Part shown: positions 1-8,866 of the stretch, piece after piece
How positions within the stretch are numbered: position 1 is the stretch's first letter
Layout of the letters: each line of letters opens with the position of its first letter
Assembly (NCBI RefSeq): GCF_002846415.1
Contig: NZ_PJMX01000001.1
Location: 4,402,001-4,466,000 of the forward strand
Direction of reading: 5' to 3'
Source of the DNA: Streptomyces sp. TLI_146
Lineage (GTDB): Bacteria > Actinomycetota > Actinomycetes > Streptomycetales > Streptomycetaceae
DNA length: 64,000 bases
Position numbers and translations under genes: made by a program
The notes under the pieces: model-generated
Database searches by the model: none
What the model saw: only the letters and a program-made list of their open reading frames with translations
Told to the model about the DNA's origin: nothing

Positions 1-74
1 CCCTGCCCTGACGGTAGCGCGCAGCGGCTAACGTGGGGCGGATGGGGACCGGCGAGCGCGACCAGGAGGCGCAC

Positions 75-2603
75 GTGTCCGAAGGAACGACCGGAGCGGG
101 CGGAACGGGCGAGGCGGGCGGAACGACCGGCGCGGCCGACGCCGGGAGCCGTGGCACCCCCACGTCCTCGCCCCGCACCCTCGCCGAAGCCCTCCGCTCC
201 CGCCCCGACGCCTCCCTGGCCGCGCTGCTGCGCGCCCGGCCCGACCTGCTCACTCCCGTACCGAACGATCTGACCCAGCTGGCCACCCGGGCCGGGACGC
301 GGGCCTCGGTCGTACGGGCGCTGGAGCGGCTGGACCGGTTCGCGCTCCAGACCGCGCAGGCGCTGGCCGTGGCGCCGGACCCGGCGCCGTATCCCGTCCT
401 GCTCGCGCTTGTGGCGGGGGACGAGGGCGACACCGCGGTGGAGAGCGCGCTGCCCGGGGCCCTCGCGGGGCTGCGGGAGCAGGCGCTCGTGTGGGGGTCC
501 GACGAGCGGCTGCGGCTCGTGCGCACCGCCCGCGAGTTGCTCGCGCCCTCCCCCACGCACCCCTCCCCGACCGGTCTCGGGCCGACCGTCGCCGAGGCCA
601 CGGCCGGGATGTCGCCGGGGCGGGTGCAGGAGATCCTGCAAGCCGCCGGGCTGCCCGCCACCCATGACCCCGTCTCCGCCGTCGCCGCGCTGACCTCGCT
701 GTTCACCGACCGGGGACGGATGTCGGAGCTCCTGGACACCGCCCCGCCGGAGGCGCTCGCGGTGCTCGACCGGCTGGTGTGGGGGCCGCCGTACGGAGAG
801 GTGTCGGCGGATCCGGCGCCGCCGGTGCGCTGGCTGCGCGACCACGGGCTGCTGCTGCCGACCTCCGCCCGCACGGTCGTCCTGCCGCGCGAGGTCGCCC
901 TGCATCTGCGCGCCGGGCGCGCGCACCGGGCGCCCGAGCCGGTGGCGCCCGCCGTCGCGCCCGCGAAGGAGTACCGGCCGCAGGTGGTGGACTCCGCGGC
1001 GGCCGGTCAGGCGCTGACCGCGCTGACCATGGTCGAGGACCTGCTCGCCGAGTGGAACGAGGGCGGGCCCGCCGTACTGCGCGCGGGCGGGCTGAGCGTG
1101 CGCGACCTGAAGCGGACGGCCGCCGCCCTCGACACCACCGAGCAGGCCGCCGCCTTCTGGCTCGAACTCGCCTACGTGGCCGGGCTGTTGGCGTCGGACG
1201 GCGAGGCGGACGAGCGGTACGCGCCGACGCCCGCGTACGACGGCTGGCTGGACCTGCCGCCCGCCGAGCGGTGGTCGCGGCTGGCCGCCGCGTGGCTCAC
1301 CGCGACCCGTACGCCCGGCCTGGTCGGCGGTCAGGACGCCCGCGCCCGCACCCTGGCGGCCCTCGGCCCCGACCTGGACCGCTCCCCGGCCCCTGAGGTG
1401 CGCCACCGTGTGCTCACCCTGCTCGCGCGGCTGCCCGAGGGGACCGCGCCCGACCCCGAGACGCTGCTCGCCCGGCTGCGCTGGGAGCACCCGACCCGCA
1501 CCGGCCCCGAGGACCTGCGGCCCCGGCTCGCCCAATGGACGCTGACGGAGGCCGAGTTGCTCGGCGTGACCGGCCGGGGCGCGCTGGCCGCGCACGGCCG
1601 GGCGCTGCTCGCCACGGGCAGCGTCGCCCCCTCCCGCACGGACGCCGCCCCGCTCCTCGGCCTCGGGGCCGCCGCCGCCCTCGCGCCGCACCTGCCCGAG
1701 CCCGTCGACCACGTCCTGCTCCAGGCCGATCTGACCGCCGTCGCGCCCGGCCCGCTGCGGCGGCCGCTCGCCGCGACCCTGAACGTGCTCGCGGACATCG
1801 AGTCGAAGGGCGGCGCGACCGTCTACCGGTTCACGCCCGCCTCGGTACGGCGCGCCCTCGACGCCGGGCAGGCGGCCTCCGACCTGCACGCGTTCCTGGC
1901 CGCTCACAGCACCACGCCCGTGCCGCAGCCGCTCAGCTACCTCATCGACGACGTGGCCCGCCGCCACGGGCACCTCCGGGTGGGCGCGGCCTCGGCGTAT
2001 GTGCGCTGCGACGACGACGCGCTCCTGGACGAGATCGTCGCGGACAAGCGGTCGGCCGGGCTGCGGCTGCGCCGCCTCGCCCCGACGGTCCTCGCCGCCC
2101 AGGCCGACCCCGCCGCCCTCCTGGAGGGCCTGCGCGCGATGGGCTACGCCCCGGCCGCCGAGTCCGCCGAGGGCGATGTGGTGATCACCCGCGCCGACAC
2201 CCGCCGCACCCCGCCCCGTACCGCCCCCGCGCCGGTTCCGGAGGGCCCGCCGCTGCCCGACGAGACGTTGCTCGGCGCGGCGGTCCGGGCGATCCGCGCG
2301 GGCGACGAGGCCGCCACGGTCGTACGCAAGGAGCAGCCGCACGCCGCTCCCGCCGAGCCCGGCGGGCTGCCGCGCACCACGGCCGCCGAGACCCTGGCCA
2401 CCGTCCAGGCCGCCGTGATGACCGGCTCGGCGCTGTGGATCGGCTACGTCAACGCGGACGGCGCGGCCAGCCAGCGGGTGATCGCGCCGGTGCGGGTGGA
2501 GGGCGGCTTCGTGACGGCGTACGACCACACGGCCGACGAGGTCCGCACGTATCCGCTGCACCGGATCACGGGCGTCGCGGAGCTGGCGGACGACCCGGCC
2601 TGA
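75..2603 (+). CDS. Helicase_C_3 / WYL-domain protein, probable partner of the XPB helicase
   Basis: Large cytoplasmic protein of 842 residues. Near residues 535-690 is the segment DHVLLQADLTAVAPGPL and what follows, typical of the XPB/Ssl2-like N-terminal family (Helicase_C_3). The last ~60 residues (LWIGYVNADG..., then AYDH...YPLHRITGV) look like a WYL ligand- or nucleic-acid-sensing domain. No Walker A motif is visible, so it is unlikely to be a helicase itself. GTG at 75 is preferred because AGGAGG lies five bases upstream; in-frame starts at 33 and 42 lack this. An XPB helicase follows 173 bases downstream on the same strand, so a joint role in DNA repair or transcription-coupled processing is inferred. 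Family call is solid; the function is not known. Confidence 0.85.
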   Translation: MSEGTTGAGGTGEAGGTTGAADAGSRGTPTSSPRTLAEALRSRPDASLAALLRARPDLLTPVPNDLTQLATRAGTRASVVRALERLDRFALQTAQALAVAPDPAPYPVLLALVAGDEGDTAVESALPGALAGLREQALVWGSDERLRLVRTARELLAPSPTHPSPTGLGPTVAEATAGMSPGRVQEILQAAGLPATHDPVSAVAALTSLFTDRGRMSELLDTAPPEALAVLDRLVWGPPYGEVSADPAPPVRWLRDHGLLLPTSARTVVLPREVALHLRAGRAHRAPEPVAPAVAPAKEYRPQVVDSAAAGQALTALTMVEDLLAEWNEGGPAVLRAGGLSVRDLKRTAAALDTTEQAAAFWLELAYVAGLLASDGEADERYAPTPAYDGWLDLPPAERWSRLAAAWLTATRTPGLVGGQDARARTLAALGPDLDRSPAPEVRHRVLTLLARLPEGTAPDPETLLARLRWEHPTRTGPEDLRPRLAQWTLTEAELLGVTGRGALAAHGRALLATGSVAPSRTDAAPLLGLGAAAALAPHLPEPVDHVLLQADLTAVAPGPLRRPLAATLNVLADIESKGGATVYRFTPASVRRALDAGQAASDLHAFLAAHSTTPVPQPLSYLIDDVARRHGHLRVGAASAYVRCDDDALLDEIVADKRSAGLRLRRLAPTVLAAQADPAALLEGLRAMGYAPAAESAEGDVVITRADTRRTPPRTAPAPVPEGPPLPDETLLGAAVRAIRAGDEAATVVRKEQPHAAPAEPGGLPRTTAAETLATVQAAVMTGSALWIGYVNADGAASQRVIAPVRVEGGFVTAYDHTADEVRTYPLHRITGVAELADDPA

Positions 2604-2668
2604 GCGGCCGTCTTGCCCGGGGTTCGTCTGGCTGAGCTGGGGTTTTCCGGCTGCGGCCGACTACCTGA

Positions 2669-2717
2669 GGGGCGCGGGGAACTGCGCGAGCAACCCACCA
2701 CCGGCCCGCAGACGAAC
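2669..2717 (+). repeat. Dispersed ~50-bp repeat, single forward copy (locus A)
   Basis: One copy of the family reading GGGGCGCGGGGAACTGCGCG, then a GC-rich middle, then CCCGCAGACGAAC. It lies 65 bases after the stop of the WYL protein and before the XPB helicase. It is not coding. A partial self-palindrome (GCGCGGGGAACTGCGCG) could fold as RNA. Confidence 0.9.
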
Positions 2718-2776
2718 CCCGGGCCCCCCAGCTGAGGCACACTGGAGGTTTGGCACCTGCGGAGGGATGTAGGTAC

Positions 2777-4426
2777 GTGAACGGGCCACTGATCGTCCAG
2801 TCGGACAAGACCCTGCTCCTGGAAGTCGACCACGAGCAGGCCGACGCCTGCCGCCGGGCCATCGCGCCGTTCGCGGAGCTGGAGCGGGCGCCGGAGCACA
2901 TCCACACCTACCGGCTGACCCCGCTCGGGCTGTGGAACGCGCGCGCGGCCGGGCACGACGCCGAGCAGGTGGTGGACGCGCTCGTCGAGTTCTCGCGCTA
3001 CCCCGTCCCGCACGCCCTGCTCGTCGACGTCGCCGAGACGATGGCGCGCTACGGGCGGCTGACACTGAGCAAGCACCCCGTCCACGGCCTGGTGCTGACC
3101 ACCACCGACCGGCCGGTCCTGGAGGAGATCCTGCGGTCGAAGAAGGTCGTTCCGCTGGTCGGCGCCCGGATCGACGCGGACACCGTCGCCGTGCACCCCT
3201 CCGAGCGCGGCCAGATCAAGCAGACCCTGCTGAAGCTCGGCTGGCCCGCCGAGGACCTCGCGGGGTACGTGGACGGCGAGGCGCACCCCATCGAGCTCGC
3301 GGAGGACGGCTGGGCGCTGCGGCCGTACCAGAAGCAGGCCGTCGAGGGGTTCTGGCACGGCGGCTCCGGCGTGGTCGTGCTGCCCTGTGGCGCCGGGAAG
3401 ACGCTGGTCGGGGCGGGTGCGATGGCGCAGGCCAAGGCCACCACCCTCATCCTCGTCACCAACACCGTCTCGGCCCGGCAGTGGAAGCACGAGCTGGTCA
3501 AGCGCACCTCGCTGACCGAGGAGGAGATCGGCGAGTACAGCGGTACGCGCAAGGAGATCCGCCCGGTCACCATCGCCACGTACCAAGTGCTGACGACCCG
3601 CCGCAAGGGCGTCTATCCGCACCTCGAACTCTTCGACTCCCGGGACTGGGGGCTCATCGTCTACGACGAGGTGCACCTGCTGCCCGCGCCCGTCTTCAAG
3701 TTCACCGCCGACCTCCAGGCACGCCGCCGCCTCGGGCTGACGGCCACGCTCGTACGGGAGGACGGCCGCGAGTCGGACGTCTTCTCGCTCATCGGGCCGA
3801 AGCGGTTCGACGCGCCGTGGAAGGAGATCGAGGCGCAGGGCTACATCGCGCCCGCCGACTGCGTGGAGGTCCGGGTCAATCTGACCGACTCCGAGCGGCT
3901 GGCGTACGCGACGGCCGAGACCGAGGAGAAGTACCGGTTCTGCGCGACCACCGCCACCAAGCGGAAGGTCACCGAGGCGCTGGTGCGGAAGTTCGCGGGC
4001 CAGCAGATCCTCGTCATCGGGCAGTACATCGACCAGCTCGACGAGCTGGGCGAGCATCTGAACGCGCCGGTGATCAAGGGTGAGACGCCCAACTCCCAGC
4101 GCGAGAAGCTCTTCGAGTCGTTCCGGCAGGGCGAGATCTCCGTGCTGGTCGTCTCCAAGGTCGCGAACTTCTCGATCGACCTGCCGGAGGCGACGGTCGC
4201 CATCCAGGTGTCCGGCACGTTCGGGTCGCGGCAGGAGGAGGCCCAGCGCCTGGGCCGCGTGCTGCGCCCGAAGGCCGACGGCCACCAGGCGCACTTCTAC
4301 TCCGTGGTGGCCCGCGACACCCTCGACCAGGACTTCGCGGCCCATCGGCAGCGGTTCCTGGCGGAGCAGGGCTATGCGTACCGGATCGTGGACGCGGACG
4401 ATCTGCTTACGGGGGATGCGGGCTGA
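2777..4426 (+). CDS. XPB-type DNA repair helicase (ERCC3 family, SF2)
   Basis: ATP-dependent 3'-5' DNA helicase of 549 residues, related to eukaryotic and archaeal XPB. The N-terminal ~170 residues match the XPB damage-recognition region. The SF2 core shows Walker A (PCGAGKT), a DEVH box (YDEVHLLP), the TATLVRED motif and motif VI (QRLGRVLRPK). GTG at 2777 is chosen because GGAGG lies 11 bases upstream and because family members begin VNGPLIVQSDKTLLLEVD; the longer ATG-less extension is not conserved in character. The preceding WYL/Helicase_C_3 gene is a likely partner. The gene ends in a convergent intergenic region filled with dispersed repeats. A role in nucleotide-excision-type repair is inferred from the family. 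Confidence 0.95.
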   Translation: MNGPLIVQSDKTLLLEVDHEQADACRRAIAPFAELERAPEHIHTYRLTPLGLWNARAAGHDAEQVVDALVEFSRYPVPHALLVDVAETMARYGRLTLSKHPVHGLVLTTTDRPVLEEILRSKKVVPLVGARIDADTVAVHPSERGQIKQTLLKLGWPAEDLAGYVDGEAHPIELAEDGWALRPYQKQAVEGFWHGGSGVVVLPCGAGKTLVGAGAMAQAKATTLILVTNTVSARQWKHELVKRTSLTEEEIGEYSGTRKEIRPVTIATYQVLTTRRKGVYPHLELFDSRDWGLIVYDEVHLLPAPVFKFTADLQARRRLGLTATLVREDGRESDVFSLIGPKRFDAPWKEIEAQGYIAPADCVEVRVNLTDSERLAYATAETEEKYRFCATTATKRKVTEALVRKFAGQQILVIGQYIDQLDELGEHLNAPVIKGETPNSQREKLFESFRQGEISVLVVSKVANFSIDLPEATVAIQVSGTFGSRQEEAQRLGRVLRPKADGHQAHFYSVVARDTLDQDFAAHRQRFLAEQGYAYRIVDADDLLTGDAG

Positions 4427-4470
4427 GGTTCGCTTTTGCCTGCGGGCCGCGCCCCCTTTTTTGGCCCGGT

Positions 4471-4679
4471 GTTTGTCTGCGGGTGGGTGGTGGGCTGGTC
4501 GCGCAGTTCCCCGCGCCCCTTATCAGCCCGGCGTTCGTCTGCGGGTTGTGGTCGGTTGCTCGCGCAGTTCCCCGCGCCCTTGGAGCGCCCCTTCGGGCCG
4601 CCCCGGGGATTGCCGCGCAGCGGCATTCAAGGGGCGCGGGGAACTGCGCGACCAGCCCCCACCGGCCCGCAGGCAAACG
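4471..4679. repeat. Dispersed ~50-bp repeat, three copies (locus B)
   Basis: Two copies in reverse orientation (4471-4520 and 4532-4581) and one forward (4631-4679) surround a loop carrying GGGGATTGCCGCGCAGCGGC. Together they can form a large stem-loop between the convergent XPB and GT87 genes. The 3' end of the GT87 reading frame runs into the right half of this structure. Confidence 0.9.
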
Positions 4680-5782
4680 GCGACCTGGGCGAGCCCGAGC
4701 AGCGCGTACGGCGACGCCAACGGCTGTTGCCACCAGGGGAGATGGAGGTCCAGGTCCCCCTGGTGCGGCACCAGCCACAGCGTGCGCGCGGCGAAGACGG
4801 CCGCCACGGCGACGGCGGTACGGGTCCGGCCCTCGGCCACCAGCACCGCCAGCAGCGGCACGCACCACACCCAGTGGTGCGACCAGCTGATCGGGGAGAC
4901 GAGCAGCGCGGTGATGGCGGTGACCAGGACGCCCCAGCGGTCGTCCGCGCGGCGGGCCGTCCACAGGCCCGCCGCCGCCACGGCCGCCGCCACCGCCATC
5001 CACACCGCCCCCGGCGCGGGCGTGTGCAGCAGCCGGGCCAGCAGGCCCTGGAGCGACTGGTTGTCGACGATCCACGCCTTGCCGACGCGGTCGGTCTCGT
5101 AGAGCCGCCGGGTCCAGAAGTCGGCGCTGGCGCCGGGCAGGACGAGCGCGCCGAGCAGGACGGTCCCGGCGAAGGTGGCCGCGCCCGTCGCCGCCTCCCG
5201 GCGTCTTCCGGTGAGCAGCGCGTACAGCAGGAACAGCGCGGGCGTGAGCTTGACGCCCGCCGCGATGCCGACCCCGAAGCCCTTGCCCGGGGAGCCCGGC
5301 GGCCGGGTGAGATCCCACAGGACCAGGCAGGTCAGGGCGAGGTTGATCTGGCCGAACAGCAGCGTCTGGAACACCGGTTCAAGCCAGAGCCCGGCGGCCG
5401 TGGCGGCGAGCAGGGCGGCGGGGCGGGGCGCGATCCGGGCGAAACGGCAGGACAGCCGCACCAGAAGGGCGAGCAGCAGCGCGTTGCCGACGGCGAAGGC
5501 GGCCTTGAGCACCGGGACGGGGAGCCAGGCGGTCGGCACGAAGAGGAGCGCGGCGAACGGGGGGTAGGTGGCGGGCAGGTGCCAGCGGGTGACGGTGAAG
5601 CCGTACAGCTCGGTGCCGTGCGCGACGGCCGCGCCCTCCGCCCGGTAGACCAGGGCGTCCGCCATGGGGATGCGGAGTGCGGCGCAGAGCGCTGTCAGCG
5701 CGGCGAGGGAGAGGGCGAGCAGGACGGCGCCTGTCGCGGGTGCAACGAAGAGTGAACGGTCGGTCACGGTCCGGTACTTCAC
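4523..5782 (-). CDS. GT87-family polyprenyl-phosphate mannosyltransferase (DUF2029)
   Basis: Polytopic membrane glycosyltransferase of 419 residues, expected to transfer mannose (or another hexose) from a polyprenyl-phosphate donor on the outer face of the membrane. The sequence is almost all hydrophobic segments from residue 15 to about 360, with the family-typical loop WHLPATYPPFAALLF and LLFGQINLALTCLVLWD. About the last 53 residues (from CLRAGGGWSRSSPRP) are the translation of the adjacent dispersed repeat and are not family sequence, so the natural stop seems to have been lost. The start is a GTG at 5782; a GTG a few codons in is possible. Confidence 0.85.
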   Translation of the reverse strand: MKYRTVTDRSLFVAPATGAVLLALSLAALTALCAALRIPMADALVYRAEGAAVAHGTELYGFTVTRWHLPATYPPFAALLFVPTAWLPVPVLKAAFAVGNALLLALLVRLSCRFARIAPRPAALLAATAAGLWLEPVFQTLLFGQINLALTCLVLWDLTRPPGSPGKGFGVGIAAGVKLTPALFLLYALLTGRRREAATGAATFAGTVLLGALVLPGASADFWTRRLYETDRVGKAWIVDNQSLQGLLARLLHTPAPGAVWMAVAAAVAAAGLWTARRADDRWGVLVTAITALLVSPISWSHHWVWCVPLLAVLVAEGRTRTAVAVAAVFAARTLWLVPHQGDLDLHLPWWQQPLASPYALLGLAQVAVCLRAGGGWSRSSPRPLNAAARQSPGRPEGALQGRGELREQPTTTRRRTPG

Positions 5783-5853
5783 GGCCGTGACCCTAGAGGA
5801 TCACACGATCGGGAGGGGGCAGGCTCGGCGGCCCCAGGGGGTTCCGGTGGGGG

Positions 5854-6045
5854 TCAGTGGCGGCGGCGGACGCCCGCCTCTTCCGAGTACTCCCCGAGGA
5901 CGACGACGCTCAGCGCGGCGCCCGCGAAGGCCTTGCAGGCGCGCAGGGCGTTGCCGACGCGGTGCGGGGAGTGCGGGGCGCCGGTGGCGGTGGCGCCCCG
6001 GGGGGCGGGGACGGTGGGCGCGGAGGTGCAGGTCACGGTGCTCAT
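5854..6045 (-). CDS. Small hypothetical protein (63 aa)
   Basis: A possible small cytoplasmic protein beginning MSTVTCTSAP and ending VLGEYSEEAGVRRRH, with a moderately hydrophobic middle (ACKAFAGAALSVVVLG). ATG at 6045 is preferred over the longer frame that opens at 6129, since the extension is arginine-rich and atypical. It lies between the GT87 gene and the HelD leader and has no obvious partner. I do not recognise a family; the composition is plausible for a real Streptomyces protein, but it could be spurious. Confidence 0.45.
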   Translation of the reverse strand: MSTVTCTSAPTVPAPRGATATGAPHSPHRVGNALRACKAFAGAALSVVVLGEYSEEAGVRRRH

Positions 6046-6449
6046 GTATCCATGGTGCTCCCGGGCCCCGCGCGTTTCATCGCTCTGCGGTCGGAACCCT
6101 CGGCGCCCCCGTGTCCACCTATGGTCCAACGCCGTCCCCTACGGGTAGGACCCCGGTCCCTAAGGGTCGGCCGGGGGGACGAGGGGGCCGCCGGGAAAAA
6201 TCGTTCGACCGCCCCCGAACCCCCTGACTACAATCTCCCTCCCCCACGCTCCCAGGAGCAGGGGGCACTCCCTTCCCGCCTCCCTCCGAGGAGCGCCGCC
6301 GCCCGGACGGAAACCGGCCGGCCGCCGAAGCCGCAAGGCGATCCTGCGCCCTGAACCTCCCCCAAGCTCTTGATGAGCAGGGGGACCCCAGCCCCGATCA
6401 GCCCCCAAGCTCTTGAGGAGCAGGGGGGACCCCCTCCCGGAGGAAACCC
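6046..6449 (+). other. 404-bp non-coding region: promoter and structured leader of the HelD-type gene
   Basis: No convincing gene is present. A candidate promoter is TTCGAC (6204-6209), 19 bases, TACAAT (6229-6234). Downstream are three imperfect copies of a palindromic element (see separate entry), giving a leader of about 210 bases before the GTG start. The layout suggests post-initiation control of the helicase. Confidence 0.5.
6241..6434 (+). repeat. Three palindromic elements of the CCCCC-AGCTC...GAGCAGGGGG type
   Basis: Copies lie at 6241-6272, 6359-6389 and 6402-6434. Each has the form CCCCCAmGCTC, a short loop, GAGCAGGGGG and then a run of CCCC. The second and third differ at only a few positions, while the first is more diverged. 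Each can form a hairpin of about nine pairs with one mismatch. I recognise the motif as a common dispersed palindrome of Streptomyces intergenic DNA; three in one leader is unusual. Confidence 0.8.
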
Positions 6450-8492
6450 GTGTCCCCGCACGACCCCGAAGAGCCCCTCAGCCGCGAGCGCGCCCACCTC
6501 CGCGAGTCGCGTGCGGCCCTGCGCGCGATGCGCGAGGACGTGGAGAACCTCGACATCAAGGACGTCACCGCGAACTGGGTCAACGCGGCCGTCCTGCAAC
6601 GCCAGATCGACGACCGCGTCAAGGCCCTCGCGGACCTCTCGCACACCCCGCTCTTCTTCGGCCGCCTCGACTATCTGCACGCCCCGGGCGCCGAGTTGGC
6701 CGAGGGCGCGGAGGGCGAGAAGTTCTACATCGGGCGCCGCCATGTGCACGACGCCGAGGGCGACCCGATGGTGATCGACTGGCGTGCGCCGGTCTCGCAG
6801 CCGTTCTACCGCGCCTCCAGGAAGGACCCGCAGGACATCGGTCTGCGCCGCCGCTTCGGCTACACGGGCGGCGACCTCACCGCGTACGAGGACGAGCACC
6901 TCACCGACCCCGCCGAGGCGGCCACCACCAGCAAGCTGCTCCAGGCAGAGATCGAGCGCCCGCGCGTCGGCCCGATGCGCGACATCGTGGCGACGATCCA
7001 GCCGGAGCAGGACGAGATCGTACGGTCGGGGCTCGGCGGATCCGTCTGCGTCCAGGGCGGCCCCGGCACCGGGAAGACCGCCGTCGGCCTGCACCGGGTC
7101 GCGTACCTCCTCTACGCGCACCGCGAGCGCCTGGCCCGCACCGGCACGCTGGTCATCGGGCCGAACGCGTCCTTCCTCCACTACATCGAGCAAGTGCTGC
7201 CCGCGCTCGGCGAGTTGGAGGTCAAACAGGCGACCGTGGACGACCTGGTGGCGCATGTCGAGGTGAAGGGCACCGACGACGCGCCCGCCGCGATCGTCAA
7301 GGGCGACGCCCGGATGGCGGAGGTGCTGCGCCGGGCGGTCCGCTCGCACGTCACGATCCCCACCGAGCCGCTGGTGGTGGTGCGCGGCTCGCGCCGCTGG
7401 CGGGTCCCGGCGTACGAACTGGAGGAGATCGTCCGCGAGTTGCAGGAGCGCGACATCCGCTACGGCGCCGCCCGGGACGCCCTGCCGCAGCGCATCGCGC
7501 ACACCGTGCTCGTACGGATGGAGCAGGCGGGCGAGGCGCCCGACGACCGGGTGCAGGACGCGGTGGCCCGCAACGCGGCGGTGAAGGCGGCGGTCAAGGC
7601 GATCTGGCCGCCGGTCGACCCGGCGAAGCTGGTGCTGCGGCTGCTGTCCGACGCCGACTTCCTGGCGGAGCACGCGCAGGGCGTGCTCACCGACGACGAG
7701 CAGAAGACGATCCTGTGGGCCAAGCCCGCGCGGAGCGTGAAGAGCGCCAAGTGGTCGGCGGCGGACGCGGTCCTGATCGACGAGGCGAACGACCTGGTGG
7801 CGCGCACCCACTCGCTCGGCCATGTGGTGGTCGACGAGGCGCAGGACCTCTCCCCCATGCAGTACCGGGCGGTCGGCCGCCGCTGCTCGACCGGCTCGGC
7901 GACGGTCCTCGGCGACCTCGCGCAGGGCACCACGCCCTGGGCGACGGCGAGCTGGGACGAGGCGCTGCGCCACCTCGGCAAGGCGGACGCGGTGGTGGAG
8001 GAGCTGACGGCGGGCTTCCGCGTGCCGCGCGAGGTGATCGCGTACGCGTCGCGGCTGCTCCCCTCCATCTCCCCCGGCCTGGCCCCGGTGGAGTCGGTCC
8101 GTGAGACACCGGGCTCGCTGGACGTACGGCTGTCCACGGACCTGGACGCGGATGTGGTCGCCGCCTGCCGCGAGTCGCTGGAGCACGAGGGCTCGATCGG
8201 CCTGATCGCGGCGGACGCGAGGATCCCGGTTCTCGCGGAGGCCCTGACGGCGGCGGGCCTGGCGTTCCTGGCCCCCGGCGAGGAGACGACGACGGAGTCC
8301 CGCCTCACCCTCGTCCCCGCGTCCCTGGCCAAGGGCCTGGAGTACGACTACGTGGTCCTGGACGAGCCGGCGGCGGTGGTGGACGGCGAGCCGGACGAAC
8401 GCACGGGGCTGCGGCGGCTGTACGTGGCGCTGACGCGAGCGGTGTCGGGGCTGACGGTGCTCCACGCGACGGCGCTGCCTGCGCCGCTTTAG
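6450..8492 (+). CDS. HelD/HelR-type UvrD-like helicase
   Basis: SF1 ATPase of 680 residues related to HelD proteins, which bind RNA polymerase and remove it from DNA; in Streptomyces and mycobacteria some members (HelR) protect against rifamycins. Visible features are a charged N-terminal coiled-coil arm (residues 8-60), Walker A GGPGTGKTAVGLHR (about residue 205), motif II VVDEAQDLSPMQYRA (about 460) and a C-terminal UvrD-like module (GLEYDYVVLDEP...RRLYVALTRA). The GTG start at 6450 has GGAGGAA six bases before it. Downstream, 23 bases separate it from the convergent ArsR gene. I cannot tell HelD from HelR by eye; no clear rifamycin-associated element was seen. Confidence 0.9.
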   Translation: MSPHDPEEPLSRERAHLRESRAALRAMREDVENLDIKDVTANWVNAAVLQRQIDDRVKALADLSHTPLFFGRLDYLHAPGAELAEGAEGEKFYIGRRHVHDAEGDPMVIDWRAPVSQPFYRASRKDPQDIGLRRRFGYTGGDLTAYEDEHLTDPAEAATTSKLLQAEIERPRVGPMRDIVATIQPEQDEIVRSGLGGSVCVQGGPGTGKTAVGLHRVAYLLYAHRERLARTGTLVIGPNASFLHYIEQVLPALGELEVKQATVDDLVAHVEVKGTDDAPAAIVKGDARMAEVLRRAVRSHVTIPTEPLVVVRGSRRWRVPAYELEEIVRELQERDIRYGAARDALPQRIAHTVLVRMEQAGEAPDDRVQDAVARNAAVKAAVKAIWPPVDPAKLVLRLLSDADFLAEHAQGVLTDDEQKTILWAKPARSVKSAKWSAADAVLIDEANDLVARTHSLGHVVVDEAQDLSPMQYRAVGRRCSTGSATVLGDLAQGTTPWATASWDEALRHLGKADAVVEELTAGFRVPREVIAYASRLLPSISPGLAPVESVRETPGSLDVRLSTDLDADVVAACRESLEHEGSIGLIAADARIPVLAEALTAAGLAFLAPGEETTTESRLTLVPASLAKGLEYDYVVLDEPAAVVDGEPDERTGLRRLYVALTRAVSGLTVLHATALPAPL

Positions 8493-8515
8493 GGGCGCGG
8501 CGGACCGACCGCCCC

Positions 8516-8842
8516 CTACAGCGACTTGATCAACGCATCCAGCAGGCCTGGGAACCGCGCATCCAGATCGTCGCGACGCAGCCGCACATAACGGCTGCGC
8601 CCGACGACCCGGGTGGACGTGACCCCGGCCTCGCGCATGATGCGCATATGGTGCGAGACCGTCGACTTATGAAGGTGGTCGAGCCCCAGCGCCCCGGGCG
8701 CGCAGCTGTACTGCTCCCCGTCCGCGTACACCTTGAGCAGCCTCAGCCGTACGGGGTCGCCGAGCGCGTGCAGCACCTTGACCAGCTCGATCTCACTCAC
8801 ATCGGGCTGCGTCAGCCACTCCCCGACCGGTTCGTCACCCAT
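8516..8842 (-). CDS. ArsR-family transcriptional regulator
   Basis: Winged-helix repressor of 108 residues. The HTH region is LHALGDPVRLRLLKVYADGE...LDHLHKSTVSHHMRIMREAGVTSTRVVGRSRYVRLRRDDL. No obvious metal-binding cysteine pair of the ELCVC type is present; only one cysteine (SCAPGALGL) occurs just before the recognition helix, so the inducer may be an organic molecule. ATG at 8842 is chosen: it follows GGAGGGGAGGG, whereas the longer frame would need a TTG. It is transcribed away from an MFS transporter gene, with two operator-like inverted repeats between them, so it most likely represses that exporter and itself. Confidence 0.9.
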   Translation of the reverse strand: MGDEPVGEWLTQPDVSEIELVKVLHALGDPVRLRLLKVYADGEQYSCAPGALGLDHLHKSTVSHHMRIMREAGVTSTRVVGRSRYVRLRRDDLDARFPGLLDALIKSL

Positions 8843-8866
8843 GCCCCCACCCTCCCCTCCACAAGA

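Noticed and set aside
2444..4345. 633-codon minus-strand frame opposite the XPB helicase
   Set aside because: Antisense shadow; the XPB gene on the plus strand is unambiguous.
6359..6434. Rifamycin-associated element upstream of the HelD-type gene
   Set aside because: The palindromes do not match the GGGGCTTGC-type element as I remember it; they are better explained as the common CCCCC...GAGCAGGGGG repeat.
6228..8465. 745-codon minus-strand frame opposite the HelD-type gene
   Set aside because: Antisense shadow; the plus-strand product has clear helicase motifs and a ribosome site.
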